From Clostridia bacterium (GTDB taxonomy: Bacteria > Bacillota > Clostridia > Christensenellales > Aristaeellaceae), in assembly GCA_017537105.1 (NCBI GenBank), contig JAFWBZ010000150.1, forward strand, positions 1 to 11,236: DNA of 11,236 bases, given 5' to 3'. Position 1 is the first letter of the stretch, and each line of letters begins with the position of its first letter. The position numbers and the translations under genes were made by a program. Under the pieces are notes generated by a model, which saw only the letters and a list, made by a program, of their open reading frames with translations, was not told the DNA's origin and did not search any database. Of the stretch, positions 10,760-11,236 are shown piece after piece.

Positions 10760-11236
10760 TTACGCCAGAGGCTCTGCCTTGACCTTGGCCAGGTGCACGA
10801 AGCGCGGCAGGCTGTTTTCCTTGGGCAGCTGGGTCTCGCCCTGGATCAGCGGCAGCGCGTAGTCGATGAAGTCCTTGGTCAGGCCGTCGCCGGTCTCGGT
10901 GATCCACTCCAGCGGCACCTTCTTCTCGGTATTGGCCACGTCGGTCAGCTCGAAGAGCTTGATGTTACAGACGTAGTTGCCGTTGGCGTCGTAGCTGCGC
11001 TCGAAGCCCACCATCTTGTCGGTGATGCTCGCCACGGCGTTGTCCACGGCGGCCTTGCCGGCGGCGAAGGACTCGTCGATGTCGGTCTGGGAGGCGGAGT
11101 GCGCCGCGCAGCGCTGCAGCAGGCTCAGCTCGATGCCGCGCACCTTGGCGCCGGTGGCCGCCTTCATGTGGCTGGCCAGGAAGGAGGCCAGGCCGCCCAG
11201 CTGGGTGTGGCCGAAGGCGTCCTTGGCCGCATTGGC
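10760..11236 (-). CDS. 6-phosphofructokinase, probably PPi-dependent (partial, 5' end outside window)
   Basis: The last 158 codons of a glycolytic phosphofructokinase that makes fructose 1,6-bisphosphate. Visible segments are DAFGHTQLGGLASFLASHMK, GAKVRGIELSLLQRCAAHSA, SFAAGKAAVDNAV, MVGFERSYDANG, VANTEKKVPLEWI and DYALPLIQGE. These fit the long (about 400-residue) clostridial and spirochaete-type group, generally regarded as pyrophosphate-dependent, in which a G-x-x-V-R-x-x-E-L-x-x-L-Q-R stretch is conserved. The residues that decide ATP versus PPi use lie in the N-terminal half outside the window, so the donor is inferred from subfamily likeness. The gene ends with TAA and its own terminator; its promoter is not visible. 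Confidence 0.92.
   Translation of the reverse strand, partial: ANAAKDAFGHTQLGGLASFLASHMKAATGAKVRGIELSLLQRCAAHSASQTDIDESFAAGKAAVDNAVASITDKMVGFERSYDANGNYVCNIKLFELTDVANTEKKVPLEWITETGDGLTKDFIDYALPLIQGETQLPKENSLPRFVHLAKVKAEPLA

Noticed and set aside
1..11236. tRNA, rRNA or riboswitch genes
   Set aside because: I saw no cloverleaf-like run with a CCA end, no rRNA sequence and no recognisable riboswitch core in the intergenic regions; a covariance-model scan would be needed to exclude weak cases.

Overview
The window is G+C-rich DNA carrying Gram-positive, Clostridia-like features. Most genes have strong AGGAGG-type ribosome binding sites. Six promoters combine a near-consensus -35 and -10 at exactly 17 bp spacing, and a seventh has a weaker -35. 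A small heat-shock gene has a CIRCE operator, and the final gene is a long-type, probably PPi-dependent phosphofructokinase. A G+C-rich anaerobic Firmicute, perhaps of gut origin, is my inference; no rRNA or tRNA is present to confirm it.

Layout. Positions 1-87 hold the 3' end of L-fucose isomerase (fucI, +), closed by a strong terminator. Facing it on the minus strand is a sugar cluster: a zinc-type MDR dehydrogenase (1542-2747), an amidohydrolase of the fuconolactonase-like family (659-1531) and L-fucose mutarotase fucU (152-583). This set can be read as an oxidative L-fucose branch (fucose to fuconolactone to fuconate) beside the isomerase route; the substrate is inferred. A 326-bp divergent region (2748-3073) carries the cluster promoter, several palindromes, and the CIRCE-controlled promoter of an Hsp20 gene (3074-3526).

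Positions 3615-5700 form a three-gene plus-strand unit: thpR (RNA 2',3'-cyclic phosphodiesterase, TTG start), nfo (endonuclease IV, ATGA overlap) and an unrecognised membrane-anchored protein. Convergent to it is a membrane-anchored HtrA-type serine protease (5759-7105) whose PDZ domain is interrupted by a Gly/Tyr/Asn-rich insert.

Positions 7359-8278 contain an AraC-family gene whose 5' end is replaced by a repeat element. The repeats are three tandem 30-bp palindrome-bearing units plus a partial second copy exactly 100 bp away. They abut the stop codon of a small unrecognised membrane protein (8279-8794). An AT-rich, repeat-rich intergenic region follows, then an aldo/keto reductase (9089-10039), a bidirectional terminator, an Rrf2-family regulator with three conserved-type cysteines (10103-10537), and the truncated phosphofructokinase gene (10760-11236, running off the window).

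The strongest leads are the repeat/AraC junction, the low-complexity PDZ insert, and the paired fucose dehydrogenase/lactonase genes. I did not find a clear multi-gene system of an unknown kind.
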